30,129 nucleotides of DNA. Source: a virus. Both the position numbers and the translations under genes were made by a program. Below the pieces are notes generated by a model that was not told the DNA's origin, searched no databases, and worked only from the letters and a program-made list of their open reading frames with translations. Position 1 is the first letter of the stretch. Each line of letters starts with the position of its first letter. The stretch covers positions 1 through 30,129 of IMG/VR virus record IMGVR_UViG_3300007760_000065. One strand, written 5' to 3'. This document shows positions 1-7,770 of the stretch, in pieces.

Positions 1-1
1 T

Positions 2-874
2 TGCGAAACCCGCTGGATTCCCTGCCAGCCCACCACGACCAGCACATCCACCACGACAGCCGCCCCAACAACCAGCACCGGCGGACCAACCACGACGACC
101 GGCAGCCCCACGACCACCACGACCTGCACGCCTGGCAGCGGCGAGCGTTTTTGGAAGTGCGTCGATAGCCCGCCCGGTTGCTGCACTGGCGTAACGACGG
201 CCGGCCCTGGCTGTTTTCCCTACTGGGAATTGCAAGAACCTGATAACTGCTGCGGTGAGCCAGACCCCTGCCTAGCACCGGCCAGCCCCTGCGACTGCGC
301 ACACCTAGGCGAAATGATAACTTGCCCGTGCGGTAGCACTGAGTGTACCACCACGACGACCACCACCACCTGCGCCCCGTGCGCGGCCATGACCTGCGCG
401 GATGACGATTGCTGTATACAATACCGTTGCAACATCGTAACCCGAACGTGGGAAGTCGAAGATACAGGCGTATACTGTGACACCCCACCAAGCGCCGCGG
501 TTTGCATGGGCGCGGACCCATCGACCTATAACAGCTGCCTAGACGGTACGCTGACATGCGCCGGGGACGCCCGCTGCGTCAATTGCGACTGTGGCCCCTG
601 CGCGACCACCACCACCACCACCACGGCCGGCCCGCCCACCACCACCACCTGCGCCCCCAACGCATGTGGCCATTGCGCCTGGCTATGGCAGCAATGGCCC
701 GCGCCTGGCCGATGGGTAAAGGTTACCGACAATTGCAGCTGCGGCCAGGACGGTAGCCTATGCCGGCGGCCCCGCGGGACTGGCAGCCACGCGAACCAAA
801 TGCAGCTAACCGACTGCTGCGGTAACAGCGGCCTAGGAGTAACAGAAGGCACTTCCACGCTACCGCCACCGTAG
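2..874 (+). CDS. Cys-rich modular protein with poly-Thr linkers (5' truncated)
   Basis: The reading frame is open from the left edge to a TAG stop, so the true start lies outside the window; a TTG at 230 is only an internal codon. The protein alternates Thr-rich linkers (runs of 4-8 Thr at several places) with Cys-rich blocks containing CC, CxC and CxxC pairs. The last block (about 70 residues) has Trp residues spaced among cysteines followed by a CSCG segment. This pattern suggests small disulfide- or metal-stabilised domains joined by extended mucin-like linkers, as expected for a secreted or virion-surface protein. It lies directly upstream of a coiled-coil membrane protein and a glycosyl/sulfo/methyl-transferase island, so a tail-fibre or adhesin role with O-glycosylated linkers is possible but inferred. 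I do not recognise a named family. Confidence 0.8.
   Translation, partial: CETRWIPCQPTTTSTSTTTAAPTTSTGGPTTTTGSPTTTTTCTPGSGERFWKCVDSPPGCCTGVTTAGPGCFPYWELQEPDNCCGEPDPCLAPASPCDCAHLGEMITCPCGSTECTTTTTTTTCAPCAAMTCADDDCCIQYRCNIVTRTWEVEDTGVYCDTPPSAAVCMGADPSTYNSCLDGTLTCAGDARCVNCDCGPCATTTTTTTAGPPTTTTCAPNACGHCAWLWQQWPAPGRWVKVTDNCSCGQDGSLCRRPRGTGSHANQMQLTDCCGNSGLGVTEGTSTLPPP
347..370 (+). repeat. ACC/ACG trinucleotide tract encoding eight Thr
   Basis: Eight consecutive Thr codons (ACC with two ACG) form a near-perfect trinucleotide repeat inside the Cys-rich gene. Replication slippage here would change linker length without shifting the frame. Confidence 0.85.
605..625 (+). repeat. ACC trinucleotide tract encoding seven Thr
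   Basis: Six ACC codons and one ACG encode a second poly-Thr linker, followed a few residues later by a four-Thr run. It is the same kind of linker as the tract at 347 and separates two Cys-rich blocks. Confidence 0.85.
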
Positions 875-910
875 AAACGCACGACGCAACACGATAACGA
901 GGCCGCCACG

Positions 911-1264
911 ATGGCGAAGACGACCGCGGAACGGCTGGCCGACTTAGAACGGCGAATAGCGAGCGAAACGGGTAAACTGGATGCCTGGTGGGCAGCTCAA
1001 CACAAGTGGAACGAGGAAATGCACGAAACCGCCCACGAAACCGCCAGCAGTCTGCAGTCCCACCTGGTGCGCTGCGAAGAAACCCACAAGGCCGCCACGC
1101 TACGCGCCGACCGCGTAGAGGCCCAAATCTGCACGATAGCCGCGGCCAGCAAAGGCCACGACAGAGACCGCGCCTTCAGCCGCGGCGCCTACGCAGTGAT
1201 AGCTGCGCTGGTAATTATTGTGCCCGTGCTAATTCAGCTGGCCACCTTTGTACTGCAGAAGTAG
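911..1264 (+). CDS. Small coiled-coil protein with C-terminal membrane helix
   Basis: This 117-residue protein begins MAKTTAERLADLERR, with an N-terminal amphipathic, charged region (residues 1-85) likely to form a coiled coil. A single hydrophobic helix (about 93-114, AVIAALVIIVPVLIQLATFVL) lies near the C-terminus. The layout of cytoplasmic coil plus terminal anchor matches XhlA-type haemolysin/holin-accessory proteins of phages, but no diagnostic motif proves that. A GAGG Shine-Dalgarno-like stretch lies about 10 nt before the ATG. It follows the Cys/Thr-rich protein by 36 nt and probably shares its transcript. Likely a lysis or virion-associated membrane protein; confident as a gene, not as to function. 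Confidence 0.75.
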   Translation: MAKTTAERLADLERRIASETGKLDAWWAAQHKWNEEMHETAHETASSLQSHLVRCEETHKAATLRADRVEAQICTIAAASKGHDRDRAFSRGAYAVIAALVIIVPVLIQLATFVLQK

Positions 1265-1272
1265 CCGCTATT

Positions 1273-1281
1273 TGATACACT
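1273..1281 (+). promoter_or_regulatory. Candidate extended -10 promoter
   Basis: TGATACACT fits the TGn-TAnAnT extended -10 pattern and lies in the 62-nt gap before the glycosyltransferase gene. The surrounding TTTGATACACTG is nearly the same as TTTGCTATACTG at 18207. A weak TTGTAC lies further upstream but at the wrong spacing for this hexamer. Motif evidence only. Confidence 0.35.
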
Positions 1282-1326
1282 GCGACCGGCGAAAAACACA
1301 CACACCCAAAACCAGCGAGGCCGGCC

Positions 1327-3354
1327 ATGCAGCCTAGGCTAACCATCGGTATGGCGCACCATACCGACTATCACGGGCTCTATTTCACGCTACAGAGTTT
1401 GCGGCTACACCACCCCGAGGCCATGCAACACTGCGAGCTAATCGTGGTGGATAACAGCATCGGCAGCCCGCATAGCCAGATGGCCGGCGGCCTAATAAAC
1501 GGCGCTATGGCCGGCCGCACGTATAACCCCAACTCGCAGACTTGGGACGACCGGCGAGACGAGGCCGGCCAGGATGACCAGTTTGCCCAAGTCGGCCTGG
1601 CCGGCGCCCGCGTGGTGCACCTTAAAGACGACATCGGCACCAGCGCGACCCGGCAGAAGATATTCGAGGAAGCGGCCGCGCCGGCCGTTCTTGTCATGGA
1701 CTGCCACGTCTTGCTGCCACCCGGCACGCTAGACCGCTTGCTGGATTGGTACGACACCGACGAACCGCGGGCCGATATTTACAGCGGCCCGCTTATCTAC
1801 GACACCCTGCGCGGCTACTTGCACATGCGCCGCGGCGAAACCCGCCCGCAAGACGTAACGACCCATTTTGACGACGCCTGGCGCGGCGAAATGTGGGGAA
1901 CTTGGGGCAAGGCCTGGCGATGCAATTGCGGGCCCAAAGGCGTGCACCTGGCGACCGTCCAGCACACCGGAGACGGCGGCGACGTGGTGCAGTTTCGCAG
2001 CCTAGAGACACAGGTACCAATCACGGCTTGCTATAACTGCGACCAGGCCCTGCCCGAGGCCCTGCCATGGGCGAACCACCAACAGGCCCTGCACGCCCTA
2101 GGATTCTACCCGCTAGGCGAATCAGACACCGACGCGCCCTTCGCTATTCCAGGTTGCGGGCTAGGCGTATTCTCAGCCCGCGTAGATAGCTGGCCTGGAT
2201 TCAATGAACACGCCAAAGGGTTTGGCGGCGAAGAACTATACATTCACACGAAATACCGGCAACAGGGCGGCCGCGCTATCTGCCTACCCTGGCTAAAGTG
2301 GCTGCACCGATTCGGCCGGCCGGATGGCGTACCCTACCCGTTAACGCTTTATAACAAGGTCCGCAATTATGTCTTAGAACTTGACGAACTAGGCCTATCG
2401 CTTGATCCCATCCATGAGCATTTCGTTCTAGATGGCCAACTAACCCAGGCCAACTGGGAACACCTAACCGACGACCCGATAACCAACGACGAACCACTAG
2501 CCACCGGCCAGCCGAGAAAGTGCGGCGGCTGCCAGGCCACTAAGCAGCTCGACAACGCCGACACACTGGACGCGCTATACGCAATTCTGGCCAGTCTACC
2601 GCGTGACCTAGACCAGCACCTGCCAACGCTACGCGACCTGGCCGGCAAAGTTGGCCACGTCACCGAAATAACGAAGCGCCGCGAGTCTACGGTAGCGCTA
2701 CTATCCGCCAGGCCCGCGGCGCTAGTTAGCTACCAGATCGAAAACGACAGGACCCTAACGCGAGCGATTGAGTACGCCCGCGCCGATGGCGTAGACGTGG
2801 AGATAACGCACCGCAAGAAAGGACCGCACACCGAGGGCCCGCAGGACGCCACCGACTTACTATTTATCGACGACGAACACCGCGCCCAAGTGCTACGCGA
2901 GCAGCTGGCGAAGTGGGGCCCCCGTGTTTCGCGGTTTATCGTACTGCACGACACCCAGACCCACGGCGAAACAGGCGTAGACGGCGGCCCCGGTTTGCTT
3001 CCCGTGTTGCGTGATTTCATGGCCGACAGTCCCGAATGGTCAGTCATCAGCCACACCGAGAAGCAGCACGGCCTAACCGTGGTGGGCCGCCTGGACGAGG
3101 ACAAACCGCAGCTGCCACCGGCCACCGAACTAGCCGGCAACCTAGGCAAAGCGCTGGTAGGGTTTGCTTTTAGCGCCGGCAAGACCTGCACGGCCGATGA
3201 GCTAGAGGCCCGGCTAAAGGTTTGCAGCACCTGCACGCAGCGCCGCAATACCCGCTGCGCGGTTTGCGGTTGCTACCTGGCCGCCAAGGCGAAACTAGCC
3301 AGCCAGACCTGCCCGCTAGGCTATTGGCCCAAGCTGGACGAGGCCGCCCAATGA
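1327..3354 (+). CDS. Glycosyltransferase / degenerate methyltransferase-like / Cys-cluster fusion protein
   Basis: This 675-residue protein appears to have three parts. Residues 1-345 are a GT-A glycosyltransferase: LIVVDNS near 38, a DxD-like MDCHV at 124-128, and GFGGEELYIHTKYRQQGG (298-315) followed by W..LHRFGRP, the acceptor-side pattern of polypeptide GalNAc-transferase-like enzymes. Residues 440-590 resemble a CmcI/cephalosporin-hydroxylase-type Rossmann domain (STVALLSARP, LLFIDDEH, FIVLHDT), but the usual glycine-rich SAM loop reads EITKRREST, so catalysis there is doubtful. Residues 633-668 hold a cysteine cluster (CSTC, CAVCGC, TCPLGYW) typical of small zinc sites. A GAGG ribosome site precedes the ATG. 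The stop overlaps the sulfotransferase start (ATGA), indicating translational coupling. Role: probably transfers sugar to a protein or glycan; acceptor unknown. Confidence 0.8.
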   Translation: MQPRLTIGMAHHTDYHGLYFTLQSLRLHHPEAMQHCELIVVDNSIGSPHSQMAGGLINGAMAGRTYNPNSQTWDDRRDEAGQDDQFAQVGLAGARVVHLKDDIGTSATRQKIFEEAAAPAVLVMDCHVLLPPGTLDRLLDWYDTDEPRADIYSGPLIYDTLRGYLHMRRGETRPQDVTTHFDDAWRGEMWGTWGKAWRCNCGPKGVHLATVQHTGDGGDVVQFRSLETQVPITACYNCDQALPEALPWANHQQALHALGFYPLGESDTDAPFAIPGCGLGVFSARVDSWPGFNEHAKGFGGEELYIHTKYRQQGGRAICLPWLKWLHRFGRPDGVPYPLTLYNKVRNYVLELDELGLSLDPIHEHFVLDGQLTQANWEHLTDDPITNDEPLATGQPRKCGGCQATKQLDNADTLDALYAILASLPRDLDQHLPTLRDLAGKVGHVTEITKRRESTVALLSARPAALVSYQIENDRTLTRAIEYARADGVDVEITHRKKGPHTEGPQDATDLLFIDDEHRAQVLREQLAKWGPRVSRFIVLHDTQTHGETGVDGGPGLLPVLRDFMADSPEWSVISHTEKQHGLTVVGRLDEDKPQLPPATELAGNLGKALVGFAFSAGKTCTADELEARLKVCSTCTQRRNTRCAVCGCYLAAKAKLASQTCPLGYWPKLDEAAQ

Positions 3355-3989
3355 GGCGCCCGCCCCGATACGTCAGCCAGGCCGCGGGCCTGGAATATAT
3401 CGAAATGCCAAAGAGCGGTTGCACCAGCATAAAGGCCGCTTTATTGCAGACCGATGGCCACACCGTGCGAGATGGCGGCCACGCCCATTGCCATAACGCA
3501 TTTGAGCAAGTGCCCGACGACTGGCGGCCGCGGTTGCTGTTTACTTTTGTTCGCCACCCGTTCGATAGACTGGTGAGCAACTACTGCGAGAAACTACAGA
3601 AGGACCTGGCGAAACGACTACGCGGCAAATGCCCGCTGCCACCCAACGCCCCGTTTCTAGACTGGGCTAGATGGGTTTGCACCCAAGACCCGGCGACCGT
3701 AGACAGGCACTGGCGGCCGGCCAAGCTACTAATTGACCACGCCAGGCGGAAACCGCAGGCCGTCTACCGTTTCGAGGGCCTGGCCCATTACTGGGAGACC
3801 GTATTACGGCCGACCTTTGCACCACTAGGCCCGCTGCCACACATGAACCCATCACCCGGCAAGAAGGCCTGGACTGGCTACTACTGCCCAGAGTCCGCCG
3901 ACCTGGCCGCCAAATTCTACGCGGCCGACTTGCGAGAGTGGCGCTACCAACTACCGGCGACGACACCCAAACCCAAGGCGACAACATGA
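3351..3989 (+). CDS. Sulfotransferase-family protein
   Basis: The 212-residue protein carries both PAPS-binding signatures of sulfotransferases: a 5'-phosphosulfate loop PKSGCTSIK (20-28) and a 3'-phosphate motif FVRHPFDRLVSNY (66-78, R68 and S76). It would transfer sulfate from PAPS to a carbohydrate hydroxyl, as in the carbohydrate Sulfotransfer_2 group. The start at 3351 is chosen because ATGA overlaps the preceding stop; an upstream in-frame ATG at 3222 would put 43 unrelated residues inside the glycosyltransferase. Its own stop overlaps the next ATG in the same way. Position between two glycosyltransferases suggests sulfation of a phage- or host-derived glycan. Family assignment is solid from motifs; the substrate is unknown. 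Confidence 0.85.
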   Translation: MRRPPRYVSQAAGLEYIEMPKSGCTSIKAALLQTDGHTVRDGGHAHCHNAFEQVPDDWRPRLLFTFVRHPFDRLVSNYCEKLQKDLAKRLRGKCPLPPNAPFLDWARWVCTQDPATVDRHWRPAKLLIDHARRKPQAVYRFEGLAHYWETVLRPTFAPLGPLPHMNPSPGKKAWTGYYCPESADLAAKFYAADLREWRYQLPATTPKPKATT

Positions 3990-4576
3990 GCACCGGCACC
4001 ACACGCAAACCCGCCGGCTGGCTGCACCGCGATGAACAGACCGCCCTAAGCAAACTAGCCCGCGGCCGGCACGTTCTCGAGGTAGGCGGCTGGCAGGGCC
4101 TAAGCACCACCGTTATCGGACAAGTGGCCGCGCACGTGGTGACCGTCGATACGTGGCTAGGCGACGCCTTTACCGAAGCAGTGGCCGGCCCCCGAAAACG
4201 CAGCGAGCTATTACCGAAGTGGCTGGCGAACATCGAGGCCGCCCTAGAGCTAGACCGAGTGGCGCCCATGGCCGGCGACTTGCACCGGCTACTCCCCTGC
4301 CTGGCGCCCGAGCATTTTGGGCTCATATTCTACGACGCCGACCACGCCCCGCGGCCTACCCGGTTTGCACTGGATTGGGCCTGGCGCGGCTGCCTTATGC
4401 GAGAAGACCAAGGCAAACCATGGGCCATAGCAGTGCACGACTACAAACCAAAGAATCCTAAGTACACCGAGACAAACCAGCAAATAGACAGATGGGCCGC
4501 AGACCGCGGCCTGGCGCCCACGTTCGCGGTTAGCTTGGCGATATTCCAAGGCGGAAACGAACCTATCCAATTCTAG
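3986..4576 (+). CDS. Class I SAM-dependent methyltransferase
   Basis: The 196-residue protein shows a motif I HVLEVGGWQGLST (29-41), followed by a VVTVDTW acidic-loop strand (51-57) and FGLIFYDADH later, as in Methyltransf_24-type enzymes acting on sugars or small molecules. The start at 3986 is fixed by the ATGA overlap with the sulfotransferase stop; an in-frame ATG at 3938 would overlap that gene by 52 nt. It is the third cistron of a coupled set with a glycosyltransferase and a sulfotransferase, so O-methylation of the same glycan is a reasonable inference. Substrate not determinable from sequence. Confidence 0.8.
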   Translation: MSTGTTRKPAGWLHRDEQTALSKLARGRHVLEVGGWQGLSTTVIGQVAAHVVTVDTWLGDAFTEAVAGPRKRSELLPKWLANIEAALELDRVAPMAGDLHRLLPCLAPEHFGLIFYDADHAPRPTRFALDWAWRGCLMREDQGKPWAIAVHDYKPKNPKYTETNQQIDRWAADRGLAPTFAVSLAIFQGGNEPIQF

Positions 4577-4590
4577 CGAGGCGCGGCGCT

Positions 4591-5421
4591 ATGCGAATTG
4601 TGGCCCTAATGCCGACATACAACCGCGCTACCGAAACGCCGCGGCTATTGCAAGAAGCGGTAGGCAGTTTCCTGGCCCAGGACTGCCACACCGGCCGGCC
4701 GAAAGACCGCCACGACGCGCACCTCTTAATCGGCAACGACACACCCGGCCAGGGCCTGCAGTGCGACCACCCCCGCGTGCACGTCCTGAACTACCGCGAA
4801 CGATTCCGCGGGCTAGGCGCGAAGCTACAAGCTATGGCCGAGTACGCCACCGAAGAGATGGCGGCAGAGGCCCTTTGTCGTTGGGATGACGACGACTACA
4901 ACCTAGCCCACCGCCTAAGCACCAGCGCGGCCATGCTGACCACACCGGCACTGGCCCGCGAAGACGACAGCCAGCAGCAACTCCGGCTAGAGTGGCGGCC
5001 TACCAACTATTGGTGGCATCGGCGCGGCCTACCCGGCGAAGTCTGGGAGGTAGAGCGCCCTGGAAATACCCACTGCATGGCCATTTGGCGGCCGGCAGTT
5101 TTGGGGATTATCGGAGGTTATCCCGACACCACCGGCGACGAGGATCAGCAATTTAACAGCCAGTTAGCCCGGCACGCGATAACGGCCGCGCCAGGTTGGG
5201 GACGACTACCCGCGGACCGCATATTCTACGTCTACCGTTGGGGAGTCAGCCCGCGCCACCTAAGCGGCGCCGGCGGCCGCCGCGGCGAACTCGACGCGCA
5301 GTATGAGAAAATCGGCCGGCGAGACATCACCAAAGGTATATTTGAGATACGACCGCGGCAGTGGGAACTACCCGCCAAGCGCCTAACGCTAGAAGAACGA
5401 CCAGACCGGCAACCCCAATAA
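4591..5421 (+). CDS. GT-A (family 2-like) glycosyltransferase
   Basis: The 276-residue protein begins MRIVALMPTYNRATETPRLL, the standard N-terminal strand and loop of family 2 glycosyltransferases. It has the metal/nucleotide-sugar binding acidic motif WDDDDYN (98-104). A later GDEDQQF resembles the catalytic-base region ED of this fold. A GAGGCG ribosome site lies about 10 nt upstream. It follows the methyltransferase by 14 nt and precedes another methyltransferase by 15 nt, so it very likely belongs to the same operon. Expected to add a sugar residue to a growing glycan or protein acceptor; donor and acceptor are unknown. Confidence 0.82.
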   Translation: MRIVALMPTYNRATETPRLLQEAVGSFLAQDCHTGRPKDRHDAHLLIGNDTPGQGLQCDHPRVHVLNYRERFRGLGAKLQAMAEYATEEMAAEALCRWDDDDYNLAHRLSTSAAMLTTPALAREDDSQQQLRLEWRPTNYWWHRRGLPGEVWEVERPGNTHCMAIWRPAVLGIIGGYPDTTGDEDQQFNSQLARHAITAAPGWGRLPADRIFYVYRWGVSPRHLSGAGGRRGELDAQYEKIGRRDITKGIFEIRPRQWELPAKRLTLEERPDRQPQ

Positions 5422-5436
5422 TAGTAGGGCCACCCC

Positions 5437-5949
5437 ATGGACTGGACCGCAATCATAGCCGCGACCGATGGCTGGCGAATTGTCCAAGACCGGCCCGAGT
5501 GGCAACACCGCGCGGCCCTGGCCGCCAAACTAATTACCCCGCGGCAGTCTGTCTTCGAGTTAGGATGCTACTCGCAGCACCTGGCGACACTACTACCCAG
5601 CGGCTGCAGTTACAGCGGCGCGGACCTGCACCCCCGCGGGCCAGGCGTGCAAGTGGTGGACCTGAACCACGAACTACCCGACTGGCCCGAGGGTATCGAC
5701 GTGGTGGCCATTCTGGGAGTGCTCGAGTATTTGAACACCGGCCGCGCCGCGGCTATCCTGCAGGCCACCCCGACGCGCGAGCTAATCGTAAGTTACGGAT
5801 TCCGCCCGGCCGCGGCGAGGCCGGCGCTAGAGTTTCAACAAATAGACTTCTTGCTGATGGCCCAGCGGCTAGGCTGGCGCCTATCGGCTATCGTGCAGTA
5901 CGACCACCGGCAACCGCTGCGAATTATCATGCACCTAAAACGACGCTAG
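5437..5949 (+). CDS. Small class I SAM methyltransferase-like protein
   Basis: The 170-residue protein has a motif I-like VFELGCYSQHLATLL (39-53), then YSGADLHPRG and VVDLN, and VVAILGVLEYL as a motif IV-like strand. This is the arrangement of compact Methyltransf_11/23-type enzymes, although motif I has C-Y-S where G-x-G is usual, so SAM binding may be altered. The C-terminal half ends in alternating strands as the fold predicts. It closes the five-gene glycan-modification cluster. The next gene starts 11 nt later with an AGGAGG ribosome site that overlaps this stop. Methylation of a sugar is the contextual guess. Confidence 0.7.
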   Translation: MDWTAIIAATDGWRIVQDRPEWQHRAALAAKLITPRQSVFELGCYSQHLATLLPSGCSYSGADLHPRGPGVQVVDLNHELPDWPEGIDVVAILGVLEYLNTGRAAAILQATPTRELIVSYGFRPAAARPALEFQQIDFLLMAQRLGWRLSAIVQYDHRQPLRIIMHLKRR

Positions 5950-5959
5950 GAGGCGAAAC

Positions 5960-6721
5960 GTGCTAGACCGCCTTAAGACCACCGCCAGGACGCTAGGCGC
6001 CTACTCTATCACAGCGGCGATTATCGCAGGCCTGGCCCTGGCGGTTTGGCCACCGGCACGCCCGGCCCGCGGCCTGGCGGCGACAGCCCAGCAAGGCCGC
6101 CGCGCGGAAATCACCACACCCGAGCACACGCTAACGATTCTACGGCCGGACGTGGACCTACCCGCCGGCCATGAGCTATTCGGTGTACACTGGCGCACCG
6201 GTACGCTATCGGTGGCCCTGTTTGAAAACGACCAGGCCGCGGTGGCCACCGGCCCGCCTGGACAGTACAGCGTCGAGTTTTGGGCCAGCCACGCCCGCGT
6301 GAAAACCGACGCCGATGGCGACAAGGTGCTAGTATTCCCGCCGGCCAGCGTAACGCAAACCTGGCTAGTTACGATCAGCGGCGAAACCCGGCCGAACCCA
6401 CCCCCTAAAGACCCGCCAAACCCGCGGCCAGGCGAACCGGCCACGGCTATTATCTACGACGCCAACGCCGGCACCCCCGTAGCCGGCGAAGGCGCGGCCT
6501 TGGAATTGCGGAACCAGGGCCAGACCGCCTATTTCATAAGCGCGGGAACGGTGACCGGCGACGGTGGAGCGCCCGCATTTTTAAGCGCCGCAATTGACGC
6601 GGCAGAGAAGGTAGGCCTACCGGCCCTGGTGATCTTAAACGGCCGCCAGGTTGCCAGCGCCGCCCCACTACCGGAAACCAAGGCCGCTATCTTGCAGGCC
6701 GTGCAGGCCGCACAAAACTAA
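5960..6721 (+). CDS. Membrane-anchored or secreted protein with thioredoxin-like C-terminus
   Basis: The start is a GTG, chosen because AGGAGG (5948-5953) sits six bases before it. The 253-residue protein has a short basic N-terminus and one hydrophobic segment (about residues 14-30, AYSITAAIIAGLALAVW), so it is exported or anchored. Residues 50-140 look like a beta-rich domain. A Pro-rich linker (about 144-160, NPPPKDPPNPRPGEP) follows. The last 95 residues end KVGLPALVILNGRQVASAAPLPETKAAI, which resembles the cis-Pro strand and final helix of a thioredoxin fold but lacks a CxxC. I do not recognise a named family. Neighbours suggest a phage accessory or lysis protein. Confidence 0.7.
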   Translation: MLDRLKTTARTLGAYSITAAIIAGLALAVWPPARPARGLAATAQQGRRAEITTPEHTLTILRPDVDLPAGHELFGVHWRTGTLSVALFENDQAAVATGPPGQYSVEFWASHARVKTDADGDKVLVFPPASVTQTWLVTISGETRPNPPPKDPPNPRPGEPATAIIYDANAGTPVAGEGAALELRNQGQTAYFISAGTVTGDGGAPAFLSAAIDAAEKVGLPALVILNGRQVASAAPLPETKAAILQAVQAAQN

Positions 6722-6759
6722 CCACCCACCACCGACCACCGCGGACGCCAGGCGAACCC

Positions 6760-7713
6760 ATGCCACACCTAATAATCCCAGCCCGCTACATCGACCAGGA
6801 CACCTACCGGCCCCGCGGTATGGCTGGCGTGATCGAGACCGCGGAAGACGCCAGCTACGGCGCGGCCTGGCCAGAGTCCCTGCCTATCTATCCGCGGCGA
6901 GAATGGGCCGAGCGGAAACGCGAACAGCTCGAGAACCTAGGCACCCTAAGACCAGGCCGACTTTACCTAGACGCCTGGAACGACCAAACGCCAGAAAGCA
7001 GTTGTGTCTACAACGCAACAGAGTCCGCCTGGCGGTATTTGTGGGCCCGAAGTTTAGGCCACCCGTTCCTAATGAAGTGCAGCCCCATGGCCGGCTATAT
7101 CAACCAGACGACCCGCCGGCACAGCGGTAGCACAATGTGGGGCGCCATGGAATGGGCTACTACCGTTGGGCTACTGCCCGAGAGATCGAGCGCCAAGAGC
7201 CATGCCGCCGGCTTGACCCTATGCCACGACCGTGCGAAGGCCCTTTGCAAGCACACCTGGCACCAAAACACCCCCTTTACACAACGCAGCCAGCTACCGG
7301 ATGGCTGGCGGACCACCGCCAAGCATTTTCGAGTATTGGAATGGGTAAGACTAGACCACGCCGAGCATTTCGCCAGCGCTTTACTGCACCGGCTGCCTAT
7401 CGTCTACGGCCGCCAGGGCCACAGTATCTGCGCTTGCGACCTGGTGCAGGATACCCGCGGCCGATGGCTGGCCGAGTACATCGACAGCTACGACACAGAC
7501 CGCGGCGACAATGGCCGGCTATACGATAGCGAGCGGAACTGGAACACGGGCGGCGCATGGGCCGCTATGTCGGTAACGCTACCCGCTAACCCGCTAGCGC
7601 CGTGCGGTAACGACGGCCAGCGAGTAGACCGGCAGACGCTGCGGCGCCTCTATCCGGCCGTCACAGATCAGCTATTCACCCAGTTGGTGCGAACGCTGCC
7701 CGCGGCCGCCTAA
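6760..7713 (+). CDS. Putative papain-like (C1-fold) cysteine peptidase
   Basis: The 317-residue protein contains NDQTPESSCVYNATESAWRY, matching the papain pattern in which the oxyanion Gln precedes the catalytic Cys by six residues (Q76, C82). A candidate catalytic His follows at H221 in GRQGHSICACD, and an acidic/Asn-equivalent site at D242 in YIDSYD, where papain has NSWG. No signal peptide is visible. The C-terminal 60 residues are unrelated to the peptidase core. It could be a cell-wall or prohead-type peptidase, or use the fold without catalysis. It sits between an exported protein and a secreted repeat protein, so a lysis or envelope role is possible. Family call is motif-based. Confidence 0.65.
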   Translation: MPHLIIPARYIDQDTYRPRGMAGVIETAEDASYGAAWPESLPIYPRREWAERKREQLENLGTLRPGRLYLDAWNDQTPESSCVYNATESAWRYLWARSLGHPFLMKCSPMAGYINQTTRRHSGSTMWGAMEWATTVGLLPERSSAKSHAAGLTLCHDRAKALCKHTWHQNTPFTQRSQLPDGWRTTAKHFRVLEWVRLDHAEHFASALLHRLPIVYGRQGHSICACDLVQDTRGRWLAEYIDSYDTDRGDNGRLYDSERNWNTGGAWAAMSVTLPANPLAPCGNDGQRVDRQTLRRLYPAVTDQLFTQLVRTLPAAA

Positions 7714-7716
7714 ACC

Positions 7717-7725
7717 TGGTAAACT
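7717..7725 (+). promoter_or_regulatory. Weak candidate extended -10 promoter
   Basis: TGGTAAACT fits TGn-TAnAnT and lies 46 nt upstream of the secreted repeat protein, followed by a leader made almost only of A and C. No good -35 hexamer is visible. Confidence 0.25.
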
Positions 7726-7770
7726 CAAACCCCGCCACCACCCACCCCCGAACCCGCCGAGGTAACCCCG

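Noticed and set aside
220-909. Long minus-strand frames with poly-Val, opposite the Thr-rich gene
   Set aside because: They are the antisense reading of GGT/CGT codons opposite ACC/ACG repeats and have no ribosome site.
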